Source: Micromonospora sp. LH3U1 (lineage in GTDB: Bacteria; Actinomycetota; Actinomycetes; Mycobacteriales; Micromonosporaceae). Taken from it: DNA of 64,000 nucleotides. Location of the stretch: contig NZ_CP116936.1 in assembly GCF_028475105.1 (NCBI RefSeq), positions 1,550,001 to 1,614,000 on the forward strand. The letters run 5' to 3'. The translations under genes and the position numbers were made by a program. Numbering within the stretch: the stretch's first letter is position 1; each line of letters begins with the position of its first letter. This document shows positions 18,580 to 27,763 of the stretch, one piece after another. A model generated the notes under the pieces. That model did not search any database. It saw only the letters and a program-made list of their open reading frames with translations, and was not told the origin of the DNA.

Positions 18580-18585
18580 TAGACT
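18580..18585 (+). promoter_or_regulatory. Internal -10 box between nusA and ylxR
   Basis: TAGACT ends seven bases before the ylxR GTG and only four bases after the nusA stop. It fits the leaderless pattern and could give ylxR-infB a promoter of their own inside the rimP-nusA unit. Confidence 0.5.
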
Positions 18586-18592
18586 TCCTCCA

Positions 18593-18925
18593 GTGGTACG
18601 ACGCGCAAAGCCGGAGCGCACCTGTGTGGGTTGCCGGCAACGTGCGCCGGCCAGCGAATTGCTGCGGATCGTCGCGGTCAGGGACGAGGCTGGTTACAGT
18701 CTCCGGCCTGATCCGCTCCGCAGGCTGCCGGGTCGGGGAGCGAACATGCACCCGGATCCGGCCTGCTTCGCGCTGGCGGTGCGGCGCCGCGCCTTTGGGC
18801 GTGCGCTGCGAATCACCGAGGTCCTTGACCATGGTGTGCTGGCCGAGCACGTCGATGCGCCAACCACTACGTCCGGTCATCCCGATCGGGCGAGGGTCGC
18901 TAGCAGGGTAGGACGACCGACATGA
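18593..18925 (+). CDS. ylxR: YlxR/RnpM family RNA-binding protein
   Basis: 110 residues. RTCVGCRQRAPASELLRI is the family's N-terminal signature and LPGRGANMHPDPACF is the conserved GRG loop. In Bacillus the protein binds RNase P RNA and modulates its activity. Its place between nusA and infB is conserved. The C-terminal 25 residues are not conserved-looking. No ribosome-binding site is seen; a -10-like TAGACT precedes the start. Confidence 0.92.
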   Translation: MVRRAKPERTCVGCRQRAPASELLRIVAVRDEAGYSLRPDPLRRLPGRGANMHPDPACFALAVRRRAFGRALRITEVLDHGVLAEHVDAPTTTSGHPDRARVASRVGRPT

Positions 18926-18971
18926 GCACACGATGAAGTCCCTGAAATGACCAGGCTTCAAGTGCACGAGT

Positions 18972-19003
18972 GAGGTCGCTGCGGGTGCTGCCCGCACGAC
19001 CTC
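18972..19003 (+). promoter_or_regulatory. Stable hairpin in the infB leader
   Basis: GAGGTCG pairs with CGACCTC and, after one bulged base, TGCGGG pairs with CCCGCA around a five-base loop: 13 bp in all. It ends 15 bases before the infB GTG, just ahead of the GTGAGGAG ribosome-binding site, so it could affect initiation or act as an attenuator. No T-run follows. Confidence 0.5.
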
Positions 19004-19018
19004 GGAGTGAGGAGTGCA

Positions 19019-22000
19019 GTGGCAGGCAAGGCCCGCGTACACGAGCTTGCAAAAGAGCTCGGGGTCGAGAGTAAGACCGTTCTCGCCAAGCTGAAGGAAA
19101 TGGGCGAGTTCGTGAAGTCCGCGTCCAGCACCGTCGAGGCGCCCGTCGCCCGCCGGCTGCGTAACGCATTCGTCGCGTCCGCCGGAGCTCCGGCACCGGC
19201 CGCCCCGTCGGCGCCCGCGTCGACGCCGGCTTCAACCACGACCCCGACGCCGTCCACGACCCCGGACGCGCCACGGGTTTCGGCACGGCCGATGCCGCCT
19301 CGGCGGCCGACCGCCCCGGCACCTGGCCCGAAGCCGAAGGGTCCGGTGCCCGCTGCACCGCAGCCCGCGGCTCCGGTCGCCAAGCCGGCGAGTGCCCACG
19401 ACATCGAGGTGGCGGCCGCGGAGGCGCGTGCCGCCGCGCTGAAGGCTGAGCAGGAGGCCGCGGTCAAGGCCGCGCAGGCCGCCCGTCAGCAGCAGCGGGA
19501 CAACCCCGTTCGCCGGGAGCCTCCGGCAGACGGCAGCAACCGCCCCGGCCCTCGGCCGGGTCCCGCCGCGATGCCCCCCGTCCCGGTTCGCCGGCAGCTC
19601 GTCCGAGCACGCCGGCTCCGGGTCCAGGTGCCCGGCCGGGCGGTCGCCCGCCGGCGCGCGGCGCCGGTAACAACCCGTTCGGTATCCAGGGTGGCCAGCA
19701 GCAGCGGCCCCCGGCTGCGGGCGCTGGTGGCCCCCGGCCCAACAGCCCGGCGGGCATGCCGCCGCGGCCGAGCCCGAACTCCATGCCGCCGCGGCCCAGC
19801 CCGGCGTCCATGCCGAGTCAGCGTCCGGCTGCCGGTCGTCCCGGTCCCGGTGGCGCTGGTCGTCCCGGTGGTGGCGGCGCAGGTCGTCCCGGTGGTGGCG
19901 GCGGCGGTGGCTTCCGTGGCGGTCCCGGCGGTGGCGCCGGTGGCGGTGGCGGTTACCGCGGCGGCCCTGGTGGCGGCGCGGGTGCCGGCGGTGGCGGTGG
20001 CTACCGTGGCGGCCCTGGTGGCGGCCCCGGTGGCGGTGCTCCCGGTGGCGGTTTCCGTCCGGGTGCTCCGTCCGGTGGTGGCGGTCGTCCGGGTGCGGGT
20101 GGTCGTGGCCGTGGCGGCGGCGCCGCGGGTGCCTTCGGGCGTCCGGGTGGCCGGCCGACGCGCGGTCGCAAGTCCAAGAAGCAGCGCAGACAGGAGTTCG
20201 ACAACCTGTCGGCTCCGACCATGAGCTCGGGTGCTCCCCGGGGTCAGGGTCAGGTCGTCCGGCTGTCCCGTGGCGCCTCTCTGTCGGACTTCGCCGACAA
20301 GATCAATGCCAACCCGGGTTCGCTGGTCCAGGAGATGTTCAACCTGGGCGAGATGGTCACCGCGACCCAGTCCTGTTCTGACGACACCCTGCATCTGCTG
20401 GGTGAGCACCTGGGCTTCGACATCCAGATCGTCAGCCCGGAGGACGAGGACCGCGAGCTGCTCGCGCAGTTCAACATCGACCTCGACGCGGAGGTGGCCG
20501 AGGAGCGTCTGGTCAGCCGTGCGCCGGTGGTGACCGTCATGGGTCACGTCGACCACGGTAAGACCAAGCTGCTCGACGCGATCCGTAAGGCGAACGTCGT
20601 TGCCGGTGAGGCGGGTGGCATCACCCAGCACATCGGTGCCTACCAGGTGCACGTTCCGCACGACGGCGTGGACCGCGCGGTGACCTTCATCGACACCCCG
20701 GGCCACGAGGCGTTCACCGCCATGCGTGCTCGTGGTGCCCAGGTGACGGACATCGTGATCCTGGTCGTCGCGGCCGACGACGGCGTGATGCCGCAGACCA
20801 TCGAGGCGTTGAACCACGCCAAGGCGGCCGACGTGCCGATCGTGGTCGCGGTCAACAAGGTCGACAAGCCGGACGCCAACCCGGACAAGGTCCGCCAGCA
20901 GCTGACCGAGTACGGCCTGGTCGCCGAGGAGTACGGCGGCGAGACCATGTTCGTCAACGTGGCGGCCAAGCCGGGCATCGGCATCGAGGAACTGCTCGAG
21001 GCTGTCCTGCTGACCGCCGACGCGTCGCTGGAGCTGACCGCTCCGATCGACGGGCCGGCCCAGGGTGTGGCCATCGAGGCGCACCTGGACAAGGGCCGCG
21101 GTGCGGTGGCGACGGTGCTGGTGCAGAAGGGCACCCTGCGGGCTGGCGACTCGATCGTCGCCGGTGGGGCGCACGGCCGGGTTCGGGCGATGCTCGACGA
21201 GAACGGCAACCAGCTCACCGAGGCCGGTCCTGCGCGTCCGGTCATGGTGCTGGGTCTGACCGCGCCTCCCGGTGCGGGCGACACGTTCCTCGCCGCGGCG
21301 GACGACCGTACGGTGCGGCAGATCGCCGAGCAGCGCCAGGCACGGCGGCGGGCGGCGTCCTTCGCCAACTCCCGCGGTCGGGCCACCCTCGAGACGCTCA
21401 TGGAGCAGCTCAAGGAGGGCGAGAAGACGTCGCTCAACCTCATCCTCAAGGGCGATGTCTCCGGTTCGGTGGAGGCCCTCGAGGACGCGCTGTTCAACCT
21501 CGACATCCCCGAGGAGGTCCAGCTCAAGGTCCTCGACCGGGGCGTCGGCGCGATCACCGAGAGCAACATCATGCTCGCGAGTGCGTCGTCCGAGCCGGTC
21601 ACGATCATCGGCTTCAACGTGCGGGCCTCGAACAAGGTCCGTGAGATGGCCGACCGCGAGGGCGTGGAGATCCGGTACTACACCGTCATCTACCAGGCCA
21701 TCGAGGAGATCGAGGCGGCGCTCAAGGGCCTGCTCAAGCCGGAGTACGAGGAGGTCGAGCTGGGCAGCGCGGAGATCCGCGACGTCTTCCGCTCGTCCAA
21801 GATCGGCAACATCTCCGGTTGCATCGTCCGGTCTGGTGTCCTTCGCCGCAACGCGAAGGCGCGCCTGCTGCGGGACGGGGCGGTCGTGGCGGACAACCTC
21901 ACGATCAGCTCGTTGAAGCGGTTCAAGGACGACGCCACGGAGGTCCGCGAGGGCTTCGAGTGTGGTCTGACCCTGGGTGGTTACAACAACGTCCAGGTTG

Positions 22001-22047
22001 GCGACGTCATCGAGACCTTCGAGATGCGGGAAAAGGTTCGCGCCTGA
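19019..22047 (+). CDS. infB: Translation initiation factor IF-2, with an apparent -1 frameshift
   Basis: The N-terminal half is read from GTG 19019 (IF2_N motif [19 protein letters not shown]) until about 19579; the rest, with the GTPase, is read in the next frame. Adding one C to the six-C run at 19574-19579 joins MPP to RPGSPAARP and gives about 1009 residues. The body has [14 protein letters not shown] (G1), DTPGHE (G3) and [12 protein letters not shown] (G4), then IF2 domains II-IV. A long Pro/Gly-rich linker with [16 protein letters not shown] repeats precedes the G domain. IF-2 brings initiator tRNA to the ribosome and is essential, so the break is probably a sequencing error. Confidence 0.93.
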
Positions 22048-22063
22048 TCCGGCAGTGACACGC

Positions 22064-22105
22064 TGATCAAGGGGTTTACGCCGACCGGCGTAAACCCCTT
22101 GATCA
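22064..22105. terminator. Perfect 20-bp inverted repeat after infB
   Basis: Two perfect 20-base arms (22064-22083 and 22086-22105) around AC. Each arm starts with TGATCAAGGGG at its outer end. As RNA this is a very stable stem, likely the terminator of the nusA-infB unit, though a two-base gap allows only a distorted tip. It shares TGATCA with the elements at 607 and 51474. Confidence 0.7.
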
Positions 22106-22137
22106 TGCGGGGTGGCTTGGCGGTATCGTCCGGGGCG

Positions 22138-22434
22138 ATGTTTACCGGAACCGCGGTCTTCGACCTGCTGCTGCCGGGCGACTCCCGGTCGCTCAAAGCC
22201 AAGAGATCATATGTACGGCCGATCGTGGCGGCGCTGCGCCGCTTCGAGGTGTCGGCCGCCGAGGTGGGAGCGCTCGACCTGCATGGTCGAGCGGAGATAG
22301 CGGTGGCCGTGGTGGCCGCCGAGACGGCGCACGTCCGCGAGGTGCTCGACTCCTGTGAGCGTCTCGTGGCCGGCCGCCCCGAGGTCGAGTTGCTGTCGGT
22401 CCGACGCCGGCTGTACGGCGTGGACGACGACTGA
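22138..22434 (+). CDS. DUF503 family protein
   Basis: 98 residues. MFTGTAVFDLLLPGDSRSLK opens the family pattern, followed by KRSYVRPIVAALRRFEVSAAEV and a ferredoxin-like alpha/beta arrangement ending in SVRRRLYG. DUF503 proteins (YlxP in Bacillus) lie between infB and rbfA in many Gram-positive bacteria; their function is unknown, with a ribosome link suggested by position. TATCGT eight bases before the ATG may be a leaderless promoter, which fits its place after a terminator-like palindrome. Confidence 0.88.
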   Translation: MFTGTAVFDLLLPGDSRSLKAKRSYVRPIVAALRRFEVSAAEVGALDLHGRAEIAVAVVAAETAHVREVLDSCERLVAGRPEVELLSVRRRLYGVDDD

Positions 22435-22560
22435 CCGAGGTGCCGGCGGTGCCGGGCGACCGGTGCGGCCGCGAAGGTAGTGTTCGAGATGTTGGCCGGT
22501 CGGCCGGCGGCCCCCGGGTCGCCGGGTCGACCGGGAGCAGGACGCCGTGGAGGTGGCGAG

Positions 22561-23052
22561 ATGTCTGATCCGGCCAAGGTACGCCGGCACGCGGAACGGG
22601 TGCGTGAGCTGGTCGCGTCGGTGGTGCGGAGCCAGATCAAGGACCCGCGGCTCGGGATGATCACCATCACCGACGCCCGGATCACCGCTGACCTGCGCGA
22701 CGCGACGGTTTTTTACACGGTGCTCGGCGACGCGGTGGCCCAGGCGGACACCGCGGCGGCGCTGGAGAGCGCCAAGGGGCTGCTGCGCAGCACGGTCGGT
22801 AAGGCGCTCGGGTTGCGGCACTCGCCGACCCTCACGTTCGTCCTCGACGACGTGCAGGACCAGGTCAAGCACATCGACGACCTGCTCGCCGCCGCCCGCA
22901 ACGCTGACGCCGAGGTGCAGCGGATCGCCGCCCAGGCGAAGTACGCGGGCGAAGCGCAGCCGTACCGGGTGGATGACGAGGACGACGAGACGGAGGAGGC
23001 CGACGAGGCCACCGACGTCAAGGAGACCCCGCGGGGTGGGGAAACGCGGTGA
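22561..23052 (+). CDS. rbfA: 30S ribosome-binding factor RbfA
   Basis: 163 residues from an ATG with GGAGGTGG upstream. The KH-like core shows VRELVASVVRSQIKDPRLGM, VTITDAR-type strands and LGLRHSPTLTFVLDD. It acts in late 30S maturation, binding the 5' end of 16S rRNA. The C-terminal 40 residues form an acidic tail (YRVDDEDDETEEADEATD) beyond the usual family length. The stop overlaps the next gene by GTGA. Confidence 0.95.
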   Translation: MSDPAKVRRHAERVRELVASVVRSQIKDPRLGMITITDARITADLRDATVFYTVLGDAVAQADTAAALESAKGLLRSTVGKALGLRHSPTLTFVLDDVQDQVKHIDDLLAAARNADAEVQRIAAQAKYAGEAQPYRVDDEDDETEEADEATDVKETPRGGETR

Positions 23053-24107
23053 CGAGCACCGCCAGCGCCCCGCTCGCCGGGGCTGCCGGGATCGGCCCCG
23101 CCGAGGCGGACTGGGCTGCGGCCGAGGCGCTGGTGCGGGCTGTCCCGCCGAGCGGTCGGGTACTGCTGATCTGCCACGTCAACCCGGACGGCGACGCGCT
23201 GGGCAGCATGCTCGGCTTCGGTCTGGGTCTGCGGCAGATCGGCGTACGCGAGGTGCAGGCGACCTTTCCCGGGCCGCCGGAGGTGCCCGAGCCGTTCCGT
23301 GGGTTGCCCGGTCTGGACCTGCTGGTTCCGGCGAGCGCCGCGGATCTGGCACCCGATCTGGTGATCTGCTTCGACGCGGCGAGCGAGTCGCGCCTCGGCG
23401 AGTTGGCGGGGCGGTTGTCGTCCGCGGGCGCGGCGCTGGTGCTTGATCACCACGCGTCCAACCCCGGCTTCGGCACGGTCAATCTGGTCGACCCGGGTGC
23501 CGCGGCGACGTCGGTGGTGGCCGAGCAGTTGTTGGCTCGGCTCGGTGCCGTGGTGGATCCGGCCATCGCCGAGTGCCTCTACGTGGCGCTGACCACGGAT
23601 ACCGGCTCGTTCCGGTTCGATGCGACCACTCCGGCGGTGCATCAGATGGCAGCCCGGTTGCTGGCCACCGGCATCTCGCCCGGTGACATCTCCCGGCGGG
23701 TCTTCGACACGCGGCCCTTCGGCGCGGTCCGCCTCTTCGGTGAGGTGCTCGGCCGGGCACGGCTGGAGCCGGCCGCTGCTGGCGGCCGAGGGTTGGTCTG
23801 GACCTCCGCCACCCTGGACGATCTGGCCCGGCACGACCAGCGGCCGTACGTGCTGGAGGCGCTGATCGATTCGGTGCGCTGCACCGCCGAGGCGGATGTG
23901 AGCTGTGTGTTGAAGCAGACCACGCCGGGCGAGTGGGCCGTGTCGATGCGCAGCAAGGGCGCGGTGGACGTCAGCCGGGTCGCGGTTGCGCTGGGCGGTG
24001 GTGGTCACCTGTTCGCGGCCGGGTTCACCGGTCGGGGCACCGTCGAGCAGGTGGTCGAGTCGATCCGTGGCCAGCTGGACGCTGCGCTGATCCGCCCCGG
24101 CAGCTGA
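23049..24107 (+). CDS. nrnA: DHH/DHHA1 phosphoesterase, nanoRNase/pAp phosphatase
   Basis: 352 residues. Catalytic motifs: LICHVNPDGDALGSMLG (DHH motif I; a Cys replaces the usual Asp before His), VICFDAASESRLG (II), LVLDHHASNPGFG (III, the DHH triplet) and GSFRF (IV). The DHHA1 domain ends with GGGGHLFAAGF. The family degrades short RNA oligonucleotides and 3'-phosphoadenosine 5'-phosphate. It is in the same position in mycobacteria, after rbfA. Coupled to rbfA by GTGA. Confidence 0.92.
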   Translation: MTSTASAPLAGAAGIGPAEADWAAAEALVRAVPPSGRVLLICHVNPDGDALGSMLGFGLGLRQIGVREVQATFPGPPEVPEPFRGLPGLDLLVPASAADLAPDLVICFDAASESRLGELAGRLSSAGAALVLDHHASNPGFGTVNLVDPGAAATSVVAEQLLARLGAVVDPAIAECLYVALTTDTGSFRFDATTPAVHQMAARLLATGISPGDISRRVFDTRPFGAVRLFGEVLGRARLEPAAAGGRGLVWTSATLDDLARHDQRPYVLEALIDSVRCTAEADVSCVLKQTTPGEWAVSMRSKGAVDVSRVAVALGGGGHLFAAGFTGRGTVEQVVESIRGQLDAALIRPGS

Positions 24108-24216
24108 CGCTGACGCCGGCTATTCGCCTCCATCGATCTGCCGGTTAGGAAGATCAGGGTCAGCTCCGGGGAGTGTCGGTCTTCCCGCGCTCTGCGAGAC
24201 CGGGAAGAATTGCGGG

Positions 24217-24624
24217 ATGGAGCAGCCGCACGACCTCACCGTGGAGGCCCCCCGCGCCTGGGACCGGCCCGCCGTCTCCGTTCCCGTCCTCGTCTGCCTT
24301 TCGCTCGTCGGTGGCCGGTTCGCTTCGTTCTCCACCGAGGCGAATCTGTTCACCATCGGCACCGGCGGGGTGCTGATCTGGCTCGGTCTGAGCAATCGGG
24401 TGCCCCGCCGACCGGCGCCACGGCGTCTGGGCGCGGGGGCGGCCTGGTGGGCGGTGCCGGTGGTGGTCTTCGGGGTCTTCGAGGGCGTCACCTTCGTGAT
24501 GGCGGCCGGCGATGACTTCCCCACCTTCTCCCGGCTGGCCGACCCTCTCCTGGAAGATCACCTGACCCGGTCGGCGGTCTGGTTCGCCTGGTTGGCCGCC
24601 TTCTGGGGGCTGGTGCGGCGATGA
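24217..24624 (+). CDS. Small membrane protein of unknown function
   Basis: 135 residues, with predicted membrane segments near 22-38, 48-60, 75-95 and 112-130, and a cytosolic basic loop (SNRVPRRPAPRRLG) between the second and third. No family motif is recognised. The stop overlaps the start of the following small membrane gene by ATGA, so the two are probably made together and may form one complex. Confidence 0.7.
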   Translation: MEQPHDLTVEAPRAWDRPAVSVPVLVCLSLVGGRFASFSTEANLFTIGTGGVLIWLGLSNRVPRRPAPRRLGAGAAWWAVPVVVFGVFEGVTFVMAAGDDFPTFSRLADPLLEDHLTRSAVWFAWLAAFWGLVRR

Positions 24625-24833
24625 TGCGAGCGCTCGCGATCGGCGGTTTCCTCACCGCGCTGGCCCTCTTCGCGGTGGTCGAGTGGATGGCCCGGCGGGA
24701 GGGTTCCCGGATCCCGACCCTGGGCGAGGTCTGCGCGTACGTGATGCGCTACGAGGTGGGCCCGGTGCCGGTGGGCCGGATCGGTCTGTTCGGGTTCTGG
24801 TGGTGGCTGGGCTGGCATTTCCTGGCCCGCTGA
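24621..24833 (+). CDS. Small two-helix membrane protein (DUF6186-like)
   Basis: 70 residues: an N-terminal helix (about 5-22) followed by WMARREGSRIPTLGEV and a C-terminal helix ending WWWLGWHFLAR. The closing WWLGWH signature recurs in short actinobacterial proteins that I associate with DUF6186, though the label is from memory. Function unknown. Overlaps the previous gene by ATGA. Confidence 0.7.
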   Translation: MMRALAIGGFLTALALFAVVEWMARREGSRIPTLGEVCAYVMRYEVGPVPVGRIGLFGFWWWLGWHFLAR

Positions 24834-25102
24834 GCCGGGTTGCCACCTGTCCAGATGGCGGGAACCACGAGCAGCATGTGGACCTGAACGATAGCTTGGG
24901 AGATGGCCGGTGTCGCCTGGCGGCGCAGGTCATGGGCGGTGGTGCAACACCTCGCGCCGCTTCCCTCCAGGGTCGGACCGACCCGGGCTCACGCTGCCCA
25001 GCCGGCTGCTCCGGTAACCCCGGACCGCCGTGGGGCGCTCAGCACGACCGCCCGTGAGGGCCGCCGCGTGTCGGCGGCTCACACCCTGGAAGGAGCGCCA
25101 CC
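24834..25102. other. Gene-free stretch before a 29-codon gene
   Basis: No convincing coding region, tRNA or known riboswitch was recognised on either strand. It holds a short perfect palindrome GGGTCGG-A-CCGACCC (24970-24984), whose one-base centre rules out an RNA hairpin but would suit an operator. Some G/C-rich pairing (GCCGCCGCG with CGGCGGC-like segments near 25062-25080) lies just ahead of the small gene. Confidence 0.4.
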
Positions 25103-25192
25103 ATGCCGAACAAGCCCAAGCCCGAGACCACCGACGACGCCCGCGAGCAGGCCCGCCGCGCACTGCAGACCTCGATGGACACCCGTCAGTGA
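25103..25192 (+). CDS. Short 29-residue hydrophilic protein
   Basis: ATG at 25103 is preceded by AAGGAG seven to twelve bases upstream, the best ribosome-binding site in this part of the window. The frame runs 29 codons to a TGA. The product begins MPNKPKPETTDDAREQ and is charged, helical-looking and without membrane segments. No homologue is recognised. It stands alone in a 554-bp gap. The strong ribosome-binding site is the main evidence. Confidence 0.55.
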   Translation: MPNKPKPETTDDAREQARRALQTSMDTRQ

Positions 25193-25387
25193 CCCGGCCC
25201 GTCCGGCGGTGATGCCGCCGACGGTCTCCGTCGATCGCGTCACCGCCCGACCGGCCCTCTTCCGCGATCGTGTCGCGGGACAGGCCCACTGATCCCTCGT
25301 CGCCCGCCCAGGCAGCGTCATCGTCAGCGCTGGTAAGTGCTGCCCTTCCTTGCGATCCTTACGGGGGTCGTGACAGGATCGCCGACG

Positions 25388-26701
25388 ATGAACACCAGCA
25401 CGCTCGCTGCGTCCCCCCGGCGGATCGCCAGCCTCGCCCTGCCGGCCCTCGTGGTGCTCGCCGCCGAACCGCTCTACGTGCTGGTCGACACGGCCGTGGT
25501 CGGTCACCTCGGCCGGGTGCCGCTCGCCGCGCTCGCCATCGGCGGCACGGTCATGACGCTCACCGCATGGGTCGGCACCGTGGTCGCGTACGGCACCACC
25601 GGGCGCGCGGCCCGCCGCTTCGGGGCAGGTGACCGGGCAGCAGCGGTGGCCGAAGGTGTCCAGTCGTCCTGGCTCGCGTTCGGTGTCGGCCTGCTGATCG
25701 CGGTCGGCATGCAGTTCGGCGGAGGCGCGCTCGCGCGTACCCTCGCCGGGGGTGGTGGCGAGGTGGCCGACGCCGCCGCGCACTGGCTGCGGATCGCGGC
25801 CCTCGGCGCTCCCGGCCTGCTGCTCGCCGCCGCCGGCAACGGCTGGCTGCGCGGTGTGCAGGACACTCGCCGGCCGTTGGTCTTCGTGCTCGGCCCCAAC
25901 CTGATCTCCGCGCTGCTCTGCCCGCTGCTGGTCTACCCCGGCGGGCTGGGCCTGATCGGTTCGGCGGTGGCCAACGTCGTCGCGCAGACGCTCTGCGGGG
26001 TGCTCTTCGCCGCCGCGCTGGTCGGCGAGCGGGTGTCACTGCGACCCCGGCCCCGCGTGATCCGCCAGCAGTTGGTGCTCAGCCGGGACCTGCTGATCCG
26101 TGGGCTGGCGTTTCAGGCCAGCTTCCTCTCCGCGACCGCCGTCGCCGCCCGCTTCGGCGCCGCCGCGGTCGGCGCCCACCAGATCGCTCTGCAGCTCTGG
26201 TTCTTCACCGCGCTGGTGCTCGACGCGCTGGCCATCGCCGCGCAGTCCCTGGTGGGCGCCGCGCTCGGCGCTGGCGACGACGCGGGTGCCCGGGCGCTCG
26301 CCCGCCGGATCGGGCTGCTCGGCGGCGTCTGCGGCGTCGGCTTCGCGCTGCTCATCGCCGCCGGCGCCGGCGTCGTACCGTCGTGGTTCAGCTCCGACCC
26401 GGAGGTACGCGAGCAGGCCATGGTGGCCTGGCCCTGGTTCGTCGTCATGCTGCCGCTGGCCGGGGTGGTGTTCGCCCTCGACGGCGTGCTGATCGGCGCC
26501 GGCGACGTGCGCTACCTGCGCAACCTCACGATCGTGGCGGCGCTCGGCGGCTTCCTGCCGGCCATCTGGCTGGCGTACGGGCTCGACCTCGGGCTGGGCG
26601 GCATCTGGGCCGGGCTCACCCTGTTCGTGGTGATCCGACTGGTCGCCCTGCTGCTGCGACTCCGCGACGGCAGGTGGGCGGTGACCGGCGCGGTCCGCTG
26701 A
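25388..26701 (+). CDS. MATE family efflux protein (DinF-like)
   Basis: 437 residues with about 12 membrane segments in two similar halves. The N-terminal repeat has AEPLYVLVDTAVVGHLG, and the second half has FGAAAVGAHQIALQLW. Both are typical of the DinF branch of MATE transporters, which export cationic drugs or related compounds with Na+ or H+. The corresponding mycobacterial gene is in the same neighbourhood (after nrnA). ATG 25388 is chosen; CAGGAT lies eight bases upstream, with no clear ribosome-binding site. Confidence 0.9.
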   Translation: MNTSTLAASPRRIASLALPALVVLAAEPLYVLVDTAVVGHLGRVPLAALAIGGTVMTLTAWVGTVVAYGTTGRAARRFGAGDRAAAVAEGVQSSWLAFGVGLLIAVGMQFGGGALARTLAGGGGEVADAAAHWLRIAALGAPGLLLAAAGNGWLRGVQDTRRPLVFVLGPNLISALLCPLLVYPGGLGLIGSAVANVVAQTLCGVLFAAALVGERVSLRPRPRVIRQQLVLSRDLLIRGLAFQASFLSATAVAARFGAAAVGAHQIALQLWFFTALVLDALAIAAQSLVGAALGAGDDAGARALARRIGLLGGVCGVGFALLIAAGAGVVPSWFSSDPEVREQAMVAWPWFVVMLPLAGVVFALDGVLIGAGDVRYLRNLTIVAALGGFLPAIWLAYGLDLGLGGIWAGLTLFVVIRLVALLLRLRDGRWAVTGAVR

Positions 26702-26803
26702 GCGGCCCCTCCTGGCGCTGCCGGTCCGGCGCTGGTCGCCCGGGTCACGCACGGGCGTGCCCACGCACTCCCGGGTACGGGCCATCTGGCAGGCTTGGCC
26801 GAC

Positions 26804-27625
26804 GTGAGCACCGATGGTCTGATCGTGGTCGACAAGTCCGGCGGCATGACGTCGCACGACGTGGTGGCGCGGATCCGCCGATTGGCGAAGACCCGGCGGG
26901 TCGGGCACGGCGGCACCCTCGACCCGATGGCCACCGGTGTGCTGGTCATCGGCGTGGGCCGGGCCACCCGCCTGCTGACCTACGTGATCGGCGCGGGCAA
27001 GAGCTACGCCGGCACCATCCGGCTCGGACAGGCCACCGTCACCGACGACGCCGAGGGCGACGTGATCGCCACCGCGCCGGCCGGTCAGGTCACCGACGAG
27101 GCGATCCGGTCGGCGCTGGGCGCGCTCAGCGGCGAGGTCGACCAGGTGCCGAGCGCGGTCAGCGCCATCAAGATCGACGGGCAGCGCGCGTACAAGCGGG
27201 TCCGTGACGGGGAGAGCGTCGAGCTGCCCGCGCGGCGGGTCACCATCTCCCGGTTGGAGGTGCTGGCGATCCGCCGCACCGAGCCGGACGTGGTGGACGT
27301 GGACGTGGACGTGACCTGCTCCTCCGGCACGTACATCCGGGCCATCGCCCGGGACGCGGGCCTGGCGCTCGGTGTCGGTGGGCACCTGACGGCGTTGCGG
27401 CGGACCGCGGTGGGTGGCTTCACCCTCGCCGAGGCGGCGACCCTCGACGAGTTGGACCAGCGTGCCCCGGACGTGGTGAACCTGCCGCTGGACGCGGCGG
27501 CCGACCGGTTCTTCCCGCGCCGAGAGGCCACGGCCGAGGAGGCGCGGGTGCTCGCCCACGGCGGGCCGCTGGACCCGGCCGGCCTCACCGGCCCGTACGC
27601 CGTCTTCGGGCCGACGGGGGCCTGA
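26804..27625 (+). CDS. truB: tRNA pseudouridine(55) synthase TruB
   Basis: 273 residues from GTG 26804. LIVVDKSGGMTSHDVVARIR opens the family; the catalytic Asp is in GHGGTLDPMATGVL; YAGTIRLGQATVTDDAEGD and SSGTYIRAIARDAG follow. The C-terminal domain is present. It makes the T-loop pseudouridine in tRNAs. CAGGCT eight bases before the GTG suggests a leaderless transcript. An in-frame TTG nine bases upstream is less likely. Confidence 0.95.
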   Translation: MSTDGLIVVDKSGGMTSHDVVARIRRLAKTRRVGHGGTLDPMATGVLVIGVGRATRLLTYVIGAGKSYAGTIRLGQATVTDDAEGDVIATAPAGQVTDEAIRSALGALSGEVDQVPSAVSAIKIDGQRAYKRVRDGESVELPARRVTISRLEVLAIRRTEPDVVDVDVDVTCSSGTYIRAIARDAGLALGVGGHLTALRRTAVGGFTLAEAATLDELDQRAPDVVNLPLDAAADRFFPRREATAEEARVLAHGGPLDPAGLTGPYAVFGPTGA

Positions 27626-27763
27626 TCGCTATCGTCAGCGAGCGGGACGGGCGGGCTCGCGCGGAGATCGTGCTCGCCCCGGCCTGACGGCGGGGAGCAG
27701 GTCCGCCGGCCCGTGGCCGGCGGTGTCGACCCGCCGGTCGGCGGGACAGCAGGGAGGAACGGC

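Noticed and set aside
19560..19600. Programmed ribosomal frameshift in infB
   Set aside because: No stop codon, slippery A/U-rich heptamer or downstream pseudoknot is apparent, and similar breaks occur at other C runs; a base-calling error is simpler.
24970..24984. Hairpin GGGTCGG-A-CCGACCC as a terminator
   Set aside because: A one-base loop cannot fold as RNA; at most it is a DNA palindrome.
24903..25292. 129-codon open frame across the gap after the DUF6186-like gene
   Set aside because: No ribosome-binding site, Arg/Ala/Pro-biased composition, and it runs out of frame over the better-supported 29-codon gene.
27626..27763. FMN riboswitch before ribF
   Set aside because: None of the conserved RFN-element segments could be recognised in the 138-bp gap.
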